From JADJGC01 sp964617645 (GTDB lineage: Bacteria; Zixibacteria; MSB-5A5; CAIYYT01), in the NCBI GenBank assembly GCA_964617645.1, contig CAZTYE010000012.1:47044-111043 (forward strand): DNA of 64,000 bases. The letters run 5' to 3'. Made by a program: the position numbers and the translations under genes. The first letter of the stretch is position 1. Each line of letters begins with the position of its first letter. The notes beneath the pieces were generated by a model, which did not search any database, had not been told where the DNA came from, and saw nothing but the letters and a program-made list of their open reading frames with translations. Shown piece after piece: positions 6,865 to 15,724 of the stretch.

Positions 6865-8001
6865 ATGGATATCGCCAAATTCGACGCCGGGAAATGGCTG
6901 AAGGGCGCAGGCTACCTCTATTTCCTGCCCCAAACGATCAATCACCCGTGGACGATCTCCCATCCCAAGCTGAACCGCAAAGTCGAATCGGTGTCACAGC
7001 GGCTGGGCGAACTCAATTCGTTCGCCAAGTTCGTGCCCAACATCGATCTGTTCATCCAGTCGTATGTCATGAAGGAAGCGGTGACTTCCAGCCGCATCGA
7101 GGGCACGCGGACGAATATCGAACAGGCATTTGCGCTGGAACTCGATATCAACCCCGAACTGCGCGATGACTGGCGCGAAACAACTCAATATGTCGCAGCA
7201 ATGAATTTCGCGCTCGGCAAATTGGAAAAACTCCCGCTCTCGAATCGCCTGCTGCGCGACACGCATGCTATTCTGCTCGCTCACGTTCGCGGCGCGACGA
7301 AAGCGCCGGGACAACTCCGCAAAACCCAAAATTGGATCGGCGGCGCAACTCCCGCCGATGCCGCCTTCGTGCCACCGGCGGCGGAGCATGTCGAAGAACT
7401 GATGTCGGATCTGGAGAAGTTTCTGCACAACGACGAGATTGCCGTTCCGCATATGGTGAAAATCGCGATCGCGCATTATCAATTCGAGACGATCCACCCC
7501 TTCCTCGACGGCAACGGCCGCATCGGCCGGCTGCTGACCACGCTCTATCTGGTCAGTGTCGGGATGTTGGAACGGCCCCTTCTCTATTCGTCCGACTACT
7601 TTGAAAAACATCGTAGCCAATACTTCGATAAGCTCATGCTTGCCCGCGAGAAGAACGACATGGTCGGATGGCTCATGTTCTTTCTGACGGCGGTTGAGAA
7701 AACCGCGATCGAGGCCGCTGCTGCACTGAGGGACATCATTGCCCTTCGCGACGGCATCATCGGCGTCAAAATACCAACTCTCGGTCGCAAGACGAAAAAC
7801 GGCCAGCGTGTACTTGACCTGCTTTTCCAGCGACCAATTATCAGCGCCGGATTGTTAGGAGACGAACTGGAACTGTCACCCAAAACGGCAAATGAAATTC
7901 TTCGTGACTTCGTTGATCTCGGCATATTGCGGGAGACAACCGGCTACAAGCGCAATCGTCTGTTTTCGTTTCAGGAGTATTTGCAGATTCTCAAGCGCTG
8001 A
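6865..8001 (+). CDS. Fic family protein (putative AMP transferase) with C-terminal winged helix
   Basis: This 378-residue protein has a Fic_N-like region (about 30-110) and the complete Fic catalytic motif HPFLDGNGRIGR at 211-222, where His211 is the expected catalytic base and DGNGR binds nucleotide phosphates. The inhibitory motif [S/T]xxxE[G/N] is intact in the N-terminal half (SSRIEG, Ser75 to Gly80), so it is a self-inhibited class II Fic protein. The C-terminal about 70 residues (SAGLLGDELELSPKTANEIL) resemble a winged helix. It probably AMPylates a target protein; the target is unknown. It stands alone behind an AT-rich palindrome and could regulate its own transcription. Confidence 0.93.
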   Translation: MDIAKFDAGKWLKGAGYLYFLPQTINHPWTISHPKLNRKVESVSQRLGELNSFAKFVPNIDLFIQSYVMKEAVTSSRIEGTRTNIEQAFALELDINPELRDDWRETTQYVAAMNFALGKLEKLPLSNRLLRDTHAILLAHVRGATKAPGQLRKTQNWIGGATPADAAFVPPAAEHVEELMSDLEKFLHNDEIAVPHMVKIAIAHYQFETIHPFLDGNGRIGRLLTTLYLVSVGMLERPLLYSSDYFEKHRSQYFDKLMLAREKNDMVGWLMFFLTAVEKTAIEAAAALRDIIALRDGIIGVKIPTLGRKTKNGQRVLDLLFQRPIISAGLLGDELELSPKTANEILRDFVDLGILRETTGYKRNRLFSFQEYLQILKR

Positions 8002-8154
8002 GTCGGAGCACGTTCCGGCCTGAAACAGCGCTGCCGTGGGCTTGCGAGGAACAAGAAGCAGTCATTCCGACGATTTCCTCTTGGGAAATTCCTCTAAAGT
8101 TACCCGTTTCAGTTCCGATAACATCAAGGAACGCATATCACAGGACGCGCTACT

Positions 8155-8544
8155 ATGGCCTTGAGAAAAGCGAAAATTCTGGTTGTCGACGACGAGCCCG
8201 AGATCACAGACATTCTCGAGGCGTTTCTCTCGAGTGCCGGGCATTCGGTTGTCGCCGAAAACTCCGCAGTGATGGGGCTGGAGCGCGCCAAGACCTTCAA
8301 GCCGGACATGATCTTCCTCGACATCATGATGCCGCAAATGGACGGCTATGAAATCTGCAACGAACTCAAAAAGGATCCGCAGACCGAGAATATCCCGGTG
8401 ATTTTCCTGACCGGCAAGGATACTTCCGACGACCAGGGCCGGGGATTCAAGTCGGGCGCGGATATGTTCGTTAAGAAGCCGTTTGTCTGCGAACGGCTGC
8501 TCGAAATTGTCAATGTTGTGCTCCTTAGTTTCGCTAAGGTGTAG
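8155..8544 (+). CDS. CheY-like single-domain response regulator
   Basis: A 129-residue receiver domain with no output domain. The acidic pocket is DDEPE (about 12-16), the phospho-acceptor Asp lies in MIFLDIMMPQMDGYE, the switch Thr in VIFLTGKD and the conserved Lys in FVKKPF. It receives a phosphoryl group from an unidentified histidine kinase and would act through protein contacts. No kinase gene is adjacent, so it is an orphan here. A strong terminator lies 26 nt after the stop, so it is probably monocistronic. Confidence 0.93.
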   Translation: MALRKAKILVVDDEPEITDILEAFLSSAGHSVVAENSAVMGLERAKTFKPDMIFLDIMMPQMDGYEICNELKKDPQTENIPVIFLTGKDTSDDQGRGFKSGADMFVKKPFVCERLLEIVNVVLLSFAKV

Positions 8545-8570
8545 ATTGTCTGCATCTTAACGGTTGCTGG

Positions 8571-8606
8571 AAGGACGGCTGTGTTGGTGGTAGCCGTCCT
8601 TTTTTT
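8571..8606 (+). terminator. Rho-independent terminator after the response regulator
   Basis: The stem AGGACGGCT pairs with AGCCGTCCT around the loop GTGTTGGTGGT and is followed by a run of T. It follows the response regulator and precedes the promoter of the PHA regulator gene. Confidence 0.9.
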
Positions 8607-8607
8607 G

Positions 8608-8648
8608 TTGACAATTATTGTGCGGTGCACAATACTCAAGTGTATAAT
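8608..8648 (+). promoter_or_regulatory. Candidate promoter and operator palindrome of the PHA regulator gene
   Basis: A perfect -10 box TATAAT is at 8643-8648. Just upstream is the palindrome ATTGTGC-GGT-GCACAAT (8617-8633), placed over the expected -35 region, with a TTGACA at 8608-8613 that is too far (29 bp) to be the matching -35. PhaR-type regulators bind TGC/GCA-type palindromes and repress their own genes, so this is a reasonable operator for the protein encoded at 8750. A weaker GCAC-N6-GTGC follows at 8654-8667. Confidence 0.5.
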
Positions 8649-8749
8649 GCGAGGCACAACATAGTGCAACCCGATGACCCTCACCCCGGGCCCCTCGCCC
8701 GATCAGGGAGAGTGGTGTGGGCAGCGGGTGATTAGTCGAAAGTGGCATA

Positions 8750-9313
8750 GTGAGGACAATCAAACGCTACCCCAATCGCCTGCTCTACGACACAACTTCC
8801 AGCCGGTTTGTCAACGGCGACGACTTGCGAAACTACATTCGCTCCGGCGAGTCGTTCAGTATTGTCGACAGCCGCAGCGGCGAAGACCAGACGGCGGTCG
8901 TATTGGGACAGCTCTTTATCGATGAATTCAGCCGCAAGCAGAATCAAAAATCGGTAATCGAAACATTGCGAGGGTTCATCGCCCTCGGAGGAGATTTTCA
9001 GATGGATATTCTCAAGAAAACGGTGCTCGCCTCGATCGGCGCGTTCGAAATCACCAAGGCAAAGGCCGAGGAAATCGTCGACACGCTGATAAAGCAGGGT
9101 GAGGTCGCCAAATCGAAGCGGTCAGAAGCGATCCTCGAATTGCTCGACAAGGCAGAGCATTCAACAAAGGACTTTAAGGATCGCGTTTCGAAAGACATCG
9201 AGGAGGCGATTGACAAGCTCAAGGTCGCGCGCAAGAGAGACCTCGAAGAGTTGACCAAGAAGGTCGATGACCTGGCCGAGCAGTTGCGCAAGATGACCGA
9301 GAAGCTTCCGTAG
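8750..9313 (+). CDS. PHA/PHB accumulation regulator DNA-binding domain fused to a phasin-like coiled coil
   Basis: This 187-residue protein starts at GTG 8750 (MRTIKRYPNRLLYDTTSSRF). Residues 2-60 match the PHB_acc_N domain, whose hallmark is IKRYPNRxLYDT. From about residue 85 the protein is a long charged helix (ITKAKAEEIVDTLIKQGEVA; EDLEELTKK-like repeats), like PHA granule-associated phasins. Classical PhaR has a different PHB_acc C-terminus, so this looks like a regulator able to sit on granules. It suggests the organism stores polyhydroxyalkanoate, although no synthase is in the window. The transcript leader (about 95 nt) includes part of a GC-rich REP-like element at 8674-8710. Confidence 0.8.
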   Translation: MRTIKRYPNRLLYDTTSSRFVNGDDLRNYIRSGESFSIVDSRSGEDQTAVVLGQLFIDEFSRKQNQKSVIETLRGFIALGGDFQMDILKKTVLASIGAFEITKAKAEEIVDTLIKQGEVAKSKRSEAILELLDKAEHSTKDFKDRVSKDIEEAIDKLKVARKRDLEELTKKVDDLAEQLRKMTEKLP

Positions 9314-9439
9314 GGCAAGTCCGCGCGACCCGAAGAAGACGATATCAACGGCGGAGACAGCCGCTTTTCGGTTGCGCCGATGGCCGGTTCTTGCTATCTA
9401 TTCGAGCGGTGAATTATCTATTTCCGTGCGGAGGAGTGA

Positions 9440-10192
9440 ATGTCCGGTCATTCTAAATGGTCGACAATCAAACGTAAAAAAGGCAAAGCCGACGCCGAAC
9501 GCGGGCGTCTGTTCACGAAATTGATCAAAGAAATCACGGTCGCAGCCCGCGCCGGTGGCGGCGACGCCGACGGCAATCCGCGACTTCGGACCGCGATCTT
9601 AGCCGCCAAGGCGAACAGCATGCCGGCGGACAATATCAAGCGGGCCATCCAGAAGGGCACCGGCGAACTCGAAGGTTTTACCTACGAGGAAATCACGTAT
9701 GAGGGCTACGGCCCCGGTGGCGTGGCGGTGATGGTGCAGGTGCTCACCGACAACAAAAATCGCACGGTTGCCGAAATGCGCCATCTGTTCAGCAAGTATG
9801 GCGGCAATCTTGGCGAGACCGGCTCGGTCGGCTGGATTTTCTCGAAGAAGGGTTTGATCGAAATCGATTCCGCTGCTGCCAGTGAAGATACCCTAATGGA
9901 GCTGGTGCTGGAGAACGGCGCGGACGACTTGTCCCCGGTCGATGGCGCGTTTGAGGTCTCGACGCCGCCCGATTCGTTTGAAAAGGTGCGCGCCGCCATC
10001 GAATCCAAAGGCATTCCGATGCTGACCGCCGAGCTGACCATGGTGCCGTCAACATCGGTGAAGCTCGGCGGCAAACACGCCGAGTCGATGATCAAACTCT
10101 ACGAAGCGCTCGAAGACCACGACGACGTGCAGAAGACTTTTGCGAATTTCGATATCGACGACAAGATTCTGGAGCAGCTTTCCAATTCATGA
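9440..10192 (+). CDS. yebC: YebC/PmpR family protein
   Basis: A 250-residue protein beginning MSGHSKWSTIKRKKGKADAERG, the family hallmark, followed by the three-domain YebC fold (GGNLGETGSVGWIF near residue 120). The family has been described both as transcription regulators and as factors that help ribosomes translate proline-rich stretches. A GGAGGAG ribosome site precedes the ATG. It heads the ruvC-ruvA-ruvB-queA-ispD run, and its stop overlaps the ruvC start (ATGA), an arrangement frequent in bacteria. Confidence 0.97.
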   Translation: MSGHSKWSTIKRKKGKADAERGRLFTKLIKEITVAARAGGGDADGNPRLRTAILAAKANSMPADNIKRAIQKGTGELEGFTYEEITYEGYGPGGVAVMVQVLTDNKNRTVAEMRHLFSKYGGNLGETGSVGWIFSKKGLIEIDSAAASEDTLMELVLENGADDLSPVDGAFEVSTPPDSFEKVRAAIESKGIPMLTAELTMVPSTSVKLGGKHAESMIKLYEALEDHDDVQKTFANFDIDDKILEQLSNS

Positions 10193-10665
10193 AAATCCTC
10201 GGGATTGACCCGGGTCTGGCGGTTTGCGGATTCGGTGTGATCGAGGTCGGACAGCGCGGCGTCAGACTTGCCAATGCCGGGACGTTCACGACGACGACCG
10301 GCACGATGCCGGCGCGCCTGCAAGAGATTTTCACCAAGATGACCGACCTGCTCTCGTTGGAATCGCCCGATGAAGTTGCATTGGAAGAGGGCTTTTACGG
10401 GAAGAACGTCAAGGTCGCGATGAGCCTCGGACAGGCGCGCGGCGCGGTGCTTCTGGCCTGCAGTCTTAGAGATGTTCCTATTTTTGAATACTCTCCTCGC
10501 GAGGTCAAGCAGTCGGTCGTTGGTCGCGGCGCGGCGGCCAAGGAACAAGTCAATTACATGATCAAGGCTTTAATGGGGGTAAAGGAACTGCCGGGGCCGC
10601 ACGATGTCTCCGATGCGCTGGCCGTAGCCTGGTGCCATCATCAGCGACGGGGGAAACGAATTTGA
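10189..10665 (+). CDS. ruvC: Holliday junction resolvase RuvC
   Basis: This 158-residue RNase H-fold endonuclease cuts Holliday junctions during recombination. Catalytic acids are visible as Asp7 in LGIDPGLAVCGFG, the Glu pair in EVALEEGFYGKN and the C-terminal Asp residues in HDVSDALAVAWCH. The start overlaps the yebC stop by four bases and its stop overlaps the ruvA start, so translation of the three genes is coupled. Confidence 0.97.
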   Translation: MKILGIDPGLAVCGFGVIEVGQRGVRLANAGTFTTTTGTMPARLQEIFTKMTDLLSLESPDEVALEEGFYGKNVKVAMSLGQARGAVLLACSLRDVPIFEYSPREVKQSVVGRGAAAKEQVNYMIKALMGVKELPGPHDVSDALAVAWCHHQRRGKRI

Positions 10666-11258
10666 TCTCGTCTCTGAGTGGTCGTCTGGCGGCCAAATGG
10701 CCGGATAAAGCCGAGGTCATCGTCGGCGGCGTTGGCTTCCGGGTACTGATCCCGCTCTCGACTTTTCAGGTTTTGCCGGAAGTGGGCAGCGAAGTCACGC
10801 TCTCGACTTCCCTGCAAGTGCGCGAGAACGCCATCGATCTCGTCGGTTTCGCTACAGCGGCCGAGCGTGAAGTGTTCGATTTACTCATTCAGGTTTCGGG
10901 AATCGGCGTAAAATTGGCGCTCACGATTCTGTCCGGCATCAAAGTCGACGATCTGCTGAGGTCGATCATGGAGGAAGACCGCTCGCTGCTGGCGACAATT
11001 TCCGGAATCGGGCCGAAAACATCGGGAAGATTAGTGCTTGAATTGAAAGACAAAGTTGCCAAGATTGTGGCGACGACCGGTATCGGTGCGGACCAAAAAT
11101 TGAGCCATGTCGAAGAAGCCGTGCTTGCGCTCGAGGCGCTTGGTTACAGCCGGTATGAAGCACGCAAGGCGGTCGAAGCGGCGGTCAAACAGATCGGCTC
11201 GGACAAGAGTTCGGACGCCTTGATCCGCGCCGCGCTTAAGGTCGGGGTGCGAGCTTAA
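10662..11258 (+). CDS. ruvA: Holliday junction branch migration protein RuvA
   Basis: 198 residues with the N-terminal OB fold, two helix-hairpin-helix motifs (VSGIGVKLALTIL and ISGIGPKTSGRLVLELKDK) and the C-terminal domain that contacts RuvB (EEAVLALEALGYSRYEA). RuvA binds four-way junctions and loads RuvB. I chose TTG 10662, overlapping the ruvC stop, because LISSLSGRL matches the usual MIGRLRG start and a GGGGAAA ribosome site precedes it. The ten-residue-longer frame would extend into ruvC. Confidence 0.96.
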   Translation: MISSLSGRLAAKWPDKAEVIVGGVGFRVLIPLSTFQVLPEVGSEVTLSTSLQVRENAIDLVGFATAAEREVFDLLIQVSGIGVKLALTILSGIKVDDLLRSIMEEDRSLLATISGIGPKTSGRLVLELKDKVAKIVATTGIGADQKLSHVEEAVLALEALGYSRYEARKAVEAAVKQIGSDKSSDALIRAALKVGVRA

Positions 11259-11398
11259 GCGCTAAACGCTCGTGGCACTGCTGCGTCGGTATCGGTGAGC
11301 GAGGGTGGCGTGTCCGCTAAGGTCCGAGCGGAAGCAGGAAAAGAATTAGAGGCAGATGCCGCCAGGTTTGGCGGCCGCGCAACAACATCAAAGGCCGC

Positions 11399-12451
11399 GT
11401 GTTTGCGGCAGCTGAAGGTTACGGCAACACTTTGAAAGAGCGAATCACTAACCCGGAAGTGATCCAGGGCGAACGCGAGTTTGACGCCTCGCTCCGGCCA
11501 TTGCGATTCGAGGAATTCATCGGTCAAGGCAAAGTAGTCGACAACCTCAAAGTTTTCATTCAGGCCGCCAAGCAACGCGGCGAGGCGCTCGATCATGTGC
11601 TCTTTTATGGCCCGCCCGGCTTAGGGAAAACGACGCTGGCATACATCATCGCCAATGAACTGGGTGTCGCGATAAAGTCGACCTCCGGCCCGATATTAGA
11701 GAAGGCCGCTGACCTGGCGGGTATCCTGACAAATTTGGAAGAACGCGACGTGATCTTCATCGACGAGATTCACCGTATCAATCGCGTGGTCGAAGAGTAT
11801 CTCTATCCGGCGATGGAAGACTTCACGCTCGATATCATGATCGACAAAGGCCCGGCGGCGCGGTCCGTGAAGCTTCCGCTACGGCCGTTCACCCTGATTG
11901 GCGCAACGACCCGCGCGGGGCTTCTGACCTCGCCAATGCGGGCGAGGTTTGGTGTAGTCGGACGGCTCGACTACTATTCCGCCGGCGACATCGCGCATGT
12001 CATATTGCGCTCGGCGCGGATTCTTCGCGTCGAAATCGACAACGGCGGCTGCGAGCAGATTGCCCGTCGCTCGCGCGGCACGCCGCGTATCGCTAATCGA
12101 TTGCTGAGGCGTTTGCGCGATTTTGCGGAAGTCAATGGCGACGGACGGATCACGGAGTCGCTGGCACAGGAAAGCCTCGAACGGCTCGACGTCGACGAAC
12201 TGGGGTTAGACGATATGGATAAGCGCATCCTCACCGTATTGATCGAAAAATTCCACGGCGGGCCGGTGGGACTGAGCACGCTGGCGGTGGCGGTCGGTGA
12301 GGAAGCTGAAACGCTTGAGGAAATATACGAACCGTTTCTGATTCAGGAAGGATTGCTGGAACGCACGCCGCGAGGACGCGCCGCGACCAATGCCGCGTTT
12401 ACGCACCTGCGTTATGACGCCAAAACGTTTCGCCAGGGCCGCTTGCTGTAG
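11399..12451 (+). CDS. ruvB: Holliday junction branch migration ATPase RuvB
   Basis: 350-residue AAA+ helicase motor with Walker A YGPPGLGKTTLA, Walker B VIFIDEIHRINR, sensor 1 LIGATTRAG, arginine finger region MRARFG and the C-terminal winged helix (GGPVGLSTLAVAVGEE). It drives branch migration with RuvA. The start is GTG 11399 with AAAGG five bases upstream; TTG 11432 is an alternative 11 residues shorter. It follows ruvA after 140 nt. Confidence 0.96.
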   Translation: MFAAAEGYGNTLKERITNPEVIQGEREFDASLRPLRFEEFIGQGKVVDNLKVFIQAAKQRGEALDHVLFYGPPGLGKTTLAYIIANELGVAIKSTSGPILEKAADLAGILTNLEERDVIFIDEIHRINRVVEEYLYPAMEDFTLDIMIDKGPAARSVKLPLRPFTLIGATTRAGLLTSPMRARFGVVGRLDYYSAGDIAHVILRSARILRVEIDNGGCEQIARRSRGTPRIANRLLRRLRDFAEVNGDGRITESLAQESLERLDVDELGLDDMDKRILTVLIEKFHGGPVGLSTLAVAVGEEAETLEEIYEPFLIQEGLLERTPRGRAATNAAFTHLRYDAKTFRQGRLL

Positions 12452-12500
12452 CGGAGGCGCTGGGCGACCGAAGTATTCCGAGCTATCAAAGTTGTGGGTT

Positions 12501-13520
12501 ATGGAGAAGATTGATTTCGAATTGCCCGAAGAATTAATCGCCCAGCATCCGCTGGAAAGGCGCGATCGCTGTCGCTTACTGCACTTGCACCGCGCCGGTG
12601 ACACACTCGAGGAACACGCGTTCACTGATCTGACTTCCCTGCTGAAGTCCGGTGATCTTCTCGTTCTCAACGACACCAAAGTGGCGCGAGCACGCCTCTA
12701 CGGTGTCGGCGGGCAGGCCGGACGCAAGATCGAGATGTTTCTCGTCGACAAGCTTAAAGACGACGAATGGGTCTGTCTGGTGCGTCCCGGAAAAAAAGCG
12801 CATGTCGGCGACAAGTTCTATTTCTCGGCGCGCGAGTACGCGGAGATCGTTGCCATTCTCGCGGATGGTTCACGGCACGTGCGCTTTCACGGCGCGAGCG
12901 CCGACGACTTGATGGAGCGATTTGGCCGCATGCCGCTTCCGCCGTATATCAAACGCGAAGACACTCCGGTTGACCGGCGCATGTATCAAACCGTCTATGC
13001 CCAGGAAGGATTCTCGATCGCGGCCCCGACGGCGGGATTGCATTTCACGGAAGAACTCCTCGAGGATCTCCAGACACAAGGCGTCGAAGTCGCGCGTATC
13101 CGGCTTGACGTCGGTCGCGGAACATTCAAGCCAATCGAGGCCAAGCACTATGAGAAACACGTTATGGACGCGGAGGAGTTCTGGATTTCGGATGCCGCCG
13201 CCAAGCAAGTGAATGATGCGCTCAAAGCGAATCGGCGCATCGTTGCGGTCGGTTCAACGGTTGTCCGTACTCTTGAAGGCTGTTATCGAAGCAACGGCAA
13301 AATCGTTGGCACGCACGATGAAACCGATATCTTTATCTTCCCTCCGTTCGAATTCAAGGTGGTCTCGGCGATGATCACGAACTTCCACCTCCCGCAATCG
13401 TCACTGCTGGCGATGGTTGCGGCATTCACTTCGCCGGAACAAATCCTCAGGGCCTACGGATACGCCATCGATAACCGATATCGTTTCTATTCTTATGGCG
13501 ACGCGATGCTGATTACATGA
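12501..13520 (+). CDS. queA: S-adenosylmethionine:tRNA ribosyltransferase-isomerase QueA
   Basis: 339 residues. QueA transfers the ribosyl part of SAM to preQ1 in tRNA, forming epoxyqueuosine. Family motifs include FELPEELIAQHPLERRDRCR at the N-terminus, LLVLNDTKVARARL, AAPTAGLHFTEELL and TNFHLPQSSLLAMVAAF. The start at ATG 12501 aligns with the conserved N-terminus; a longer in-frame extension from 12390 lies inside ruvB. Its stop overlaps the ispD start (ATGA). Confidence 0.97.
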   Translation: MEKIDFELPEELIAQHPLERRDRCRLLHLHRAGDTLEEHAFTDLTSLLKSGDLLVLNDTKVARARLYGVGGQAGRKIEMFLVDKLKDDEWVCLVRPGKKAHVGDKFYFSAREYAEIVAILADGSRHVRFHGASADDLMERFGRMPLPPYIKREDTPVDRRMYQTVYAQEGFSIAAPTAGLHFTEELLEDLQTQGVEVARIRLDVGRGTFKPIEAKHYEKHVMDAEEFWISDAAAKQVNDALKANRRIVAVGSTVVRTLEGCYRSNGKIVGTHDETDIFIFPPFEFKVVSAMITNFHLPQSSLLAMVAAFTSPEQILRAYGYAIDNRYRFYSYGDAMLIT

Positions 13521-14203
13521 ACAACTACGCGATTATCACAGCCGCCGGCTCAGGCACGCGCCTCCCCGGCGCGGTTGCCAAGCAGTACCGCCCGATCGGC
13601 AACAAACCGCTGCTGGCATGGACCATAGCGAAGTTCGAGGAAGCGGCCTGCGTGGACGCGATTCACCTGGTGGTCAACGGCAATGATCTCAATTACACTT
13701 ACGAGTCGGTAGTTGAGCGATTCAGTTTCAAGAAAGTCGAGCGCATTGTCGCCGGGGGTAAGACGCGGTTTGACTCGATTCTTTGCGGACTGCGATCCGT
13801 GCCGGAAAACGCCAATTTGGTGTTCATTCATGACGGCGTCCGCCCGCTGGTGACGCCCGCGGAGATTGAGCTTGTTGCCCGCGAAGCTGAGACTCACGAC
13901 GCTGCGATTCTCGCCTTGCGGCAGTCAGAAACCCTCAAGCGTGTCGAAGACGGCTTCATCATCGCGACATTAGATCGTGACAAGATCTGGGTCGCGCAGA
14001 CGCCGCAGGTTTTCAAATACGAGGCGATTATCTCCGCCTATATTCAGGCGCTCGAATCCAAGCGCGAATTCACCGACGATGCCGCCGTTTGCGAGGCGTT
14101 TGGAATCGGTGTGCGCGTTGTCGAAGGCTCACCACTCAACATCAAGATCACCACACCGGATGATTTGGAATTGGCGCGGCGGCTGCTAACGGCAGGGGCG
14201 TAG
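13517..14203 (+). CDS. ispD: 2-C-methyl-D-erythritol 4-phosphate cytidylyltransferase IspD
   Basis: 228 residues. The third enzyme of the non-mevalonate (MEP) isoprenoid pathway, transferring CMP from CTP to MEP. It has the nucleotidyltransferase signature ITAAGSGTRLPGAVAKQY, VFIHDGVRPLV, ETLKRV, QTPQVFKYEAI and the C-terminal SPLNIKITTPDDL. LPGA deviates slightly from the usual MGAD/KQ loop. Its presence shows that isoprenoids are probably made by the MEP route, which bears on the role of the HMG-CoA synthase in this window. It is translationally coupled to queA. Confidence 0.95.
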   Translation: MNNYAIITAAGSGTRLPGAVAKQYRPIGNKPLLAWTIAKFEEAACVDAIHLVVNGNDLNYTYESVVERFSFKKVERIVAGGKTRFDSILCGLRSVPENANLVFIHDGVRPLVTPAEIELVAREAETHDAAILALRQSETLKRVEDGFIIATLDRDKIWVAQTPQVFKYEAIISAYIQALESKREFTDDAAVCEAFGIGVRVVEGSPLNIKITTPDDLELARRLLTAGA

Positions 14204-14503
14204 ACGGTCTTCGTGGCATCGCGGGCAACAACTACGCAGCATGCAGTGGCATCAAGTCGGGCACGGCACGCCGTGCCGCTACGCGATTTGAATCGGCGAT
14301 GACCTCAATCGTATCGTATGGGCGAGTGGCGTTCGCCCGAGGCGAGTAACTCCGGTTCGCAGTGCGACTACAAATCGTGGGCGCGAATTTATTCGCGCGA
14401 TGCCGCGCAGTATCCTTCAATTCATCTCCAGTCGGCGCACTGCCGCAAGCTGCGACACCGTGCAAATCGCTTTTCGTCAACTTGAGTGTCCGGCTCTCTG
14501 CGA
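14204..14503. other. 300-bp intergenic region between convergent ispD and rlmN
   Basis: No gene is supported. It holds short GC-rich hairpins, such as GGCACGGCACGCCGTGCC near 14260 and GCGCGAATTTATTCGCGC near 14380, that could end the two convergent transcripts, but no clear T-run follows them. Confidence 0.6.
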
Positions 14504-15670
14504 TCAAGCCGGGATTTCAATCGCCTTCGCTTGCGCGACCAACTGACCACACGCGGCGGCAATGCGACGACCTTTCGGGAGGCGCACCGTCACCGCCGGG
14601 CATCTCGGGAACAGATACTCGCGGAATCGATTGATCGCTTCTTCAGTCGGCGTGCGGAAGTCCTGCGGTGCGAAGGCACGCGGCCGCTTGGGATCACGCG
14701 AGGTCTTTCCGCACACTGCGGCTACCCGGCCTTTGGGTACTTCCTTCAACGGCGCAATTGTTTCCCCCGAAGGATAGACAATGGGATTGTAAGGGATCAG
14801 GTTGATCTTGGAGGGCAGCACATTGGCAATGCACACGAGCTGCTTGGCGCACTCCATTGTGTCCGTGATTCCGGCGATCATGATGTACTCGAGTGTGACG
14901 CGATCGCCGGCTTGGTGAATGTAATCGCGACAGGCGCCGATTAGATCATCCAGCGGATTGTCTTTCGCGCTGGGAATCAGCCGTTCGCGCAATGCCTGAT
15001 TCGGCGCATGCAGTGACAGCGCCAGACCCGATTTGAGTTTGTGCGCGGTCAGCTTGCGTAGTTCTTTGATGAGGCCGACGGTTGAAATTGTAAAGCGCCG
15101 CGCCGAAAATCCGAGCCCCAGTTCGGAACTGACCGTCTCGATGGTTTCGACGACGTTGTCCAGATTTAGCAGCGGTTCGCCCATGCCCATCATCACGACA
15201 TTGCTCAACTCAATGTCGCCGGCGAGTTCTTTCGCCAGCATGAATTGTCCGATCATCTCGGCGGGGACGAGGTTGCGCTTGAATCCCAGAAGCCCAGTCG
15301 CGCAGAATTTGCAGCCGATCGTGCAACCGACCTGCGACGACATGCAGAGCGTGTAGCGTCCGCGGATCGGAATCAGCACCATCTCGACCGTTGATTTGTC
15401 GTAGAGCTGCACGAGAAATTTCCGAGTGCCGTCGACCGGGTCGCGTTGCTCGCGCGTAATCGACGGCAGCACAATTTTATGTTGGGCCGATAACAATTCC
15501 CGAAGCGGCTTGTTGAAGACGCTCATTTTGGCGAATTCGGATTCACGTTTCTGATAGAGCATCTGGAAGAGCTGTCGCCCGCGATATGATTTTTCGCCGT
15601 GCTTCACCAGCAGGCGTTCCATCGCCGTGAGCGAGAGGCCGAAAATATTGGTCGGTGCAATGGTTGACAT
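14504..15670 (-). CDS. rlmN: Dual-specificity RNA methyltransferase RlmN with an unusual insertion
   Basis: 388-residue radical SAM enzyme that methylates C2 of A2503 in 23S rRNA and A37 in some tRNAs. The cluster-binding CTIGCKFC (after SSQVG), MGMGEPLLNLDNV, the serine/asparagine loop SLHAPNQALRERLIP and the methyl-carrying cysteine in AAACGQL are present. Between NLIPYNP and the final TPTEEAINRF helix there are about 43 residues, where the E. coli protein has about 10; the extra part is Arg/Lys-rich with a Cys (VAAVCGKTSRDPKRPRAF). The start is ATG 15670, preceded by TTGGAG. It is divergent from prfB. Confidence 0.93.
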   Translation of the reverse strand: MSTIAPTNIFGLSLTAMERLLVKHGEKSYRGRQLFQMLYQKRESEFAKMSVFNKPLRELLSAQHKIVLPSITREQRDPVDGTRKFLVQLYDKSTVEMVLIPIRGRYTLCMSSQVGCTIGCKFCATGLLGFKRNLVPAEMIGQFMLAKELAGDIELSNVVMMGMGEPLLNLDNVVETIETVSSELGLGFSARRFTISTVGLIKELRKLTAHKLKSGLALSLHAPNQALRERLIPSAKDNPLDDLIGACRDYIHQAGDRVTLEYIMIAGITDTMECAKQLVCIANVLPSKINLIPYNPIVYPSGETIAPLKEVPKGRVAAVCGKTSRDPKRPRAFAPQDFRTPTEEAINRFREYLFPRCPAVTVRLPKGRRIAAACGQLVAQAKAIEIPA

Positions 15671-15724
15671 GGCGCTCCAAACAACTATACTTACGCCGGT
15701 TCGCAACCGCTTTGTGGAGGAGAT

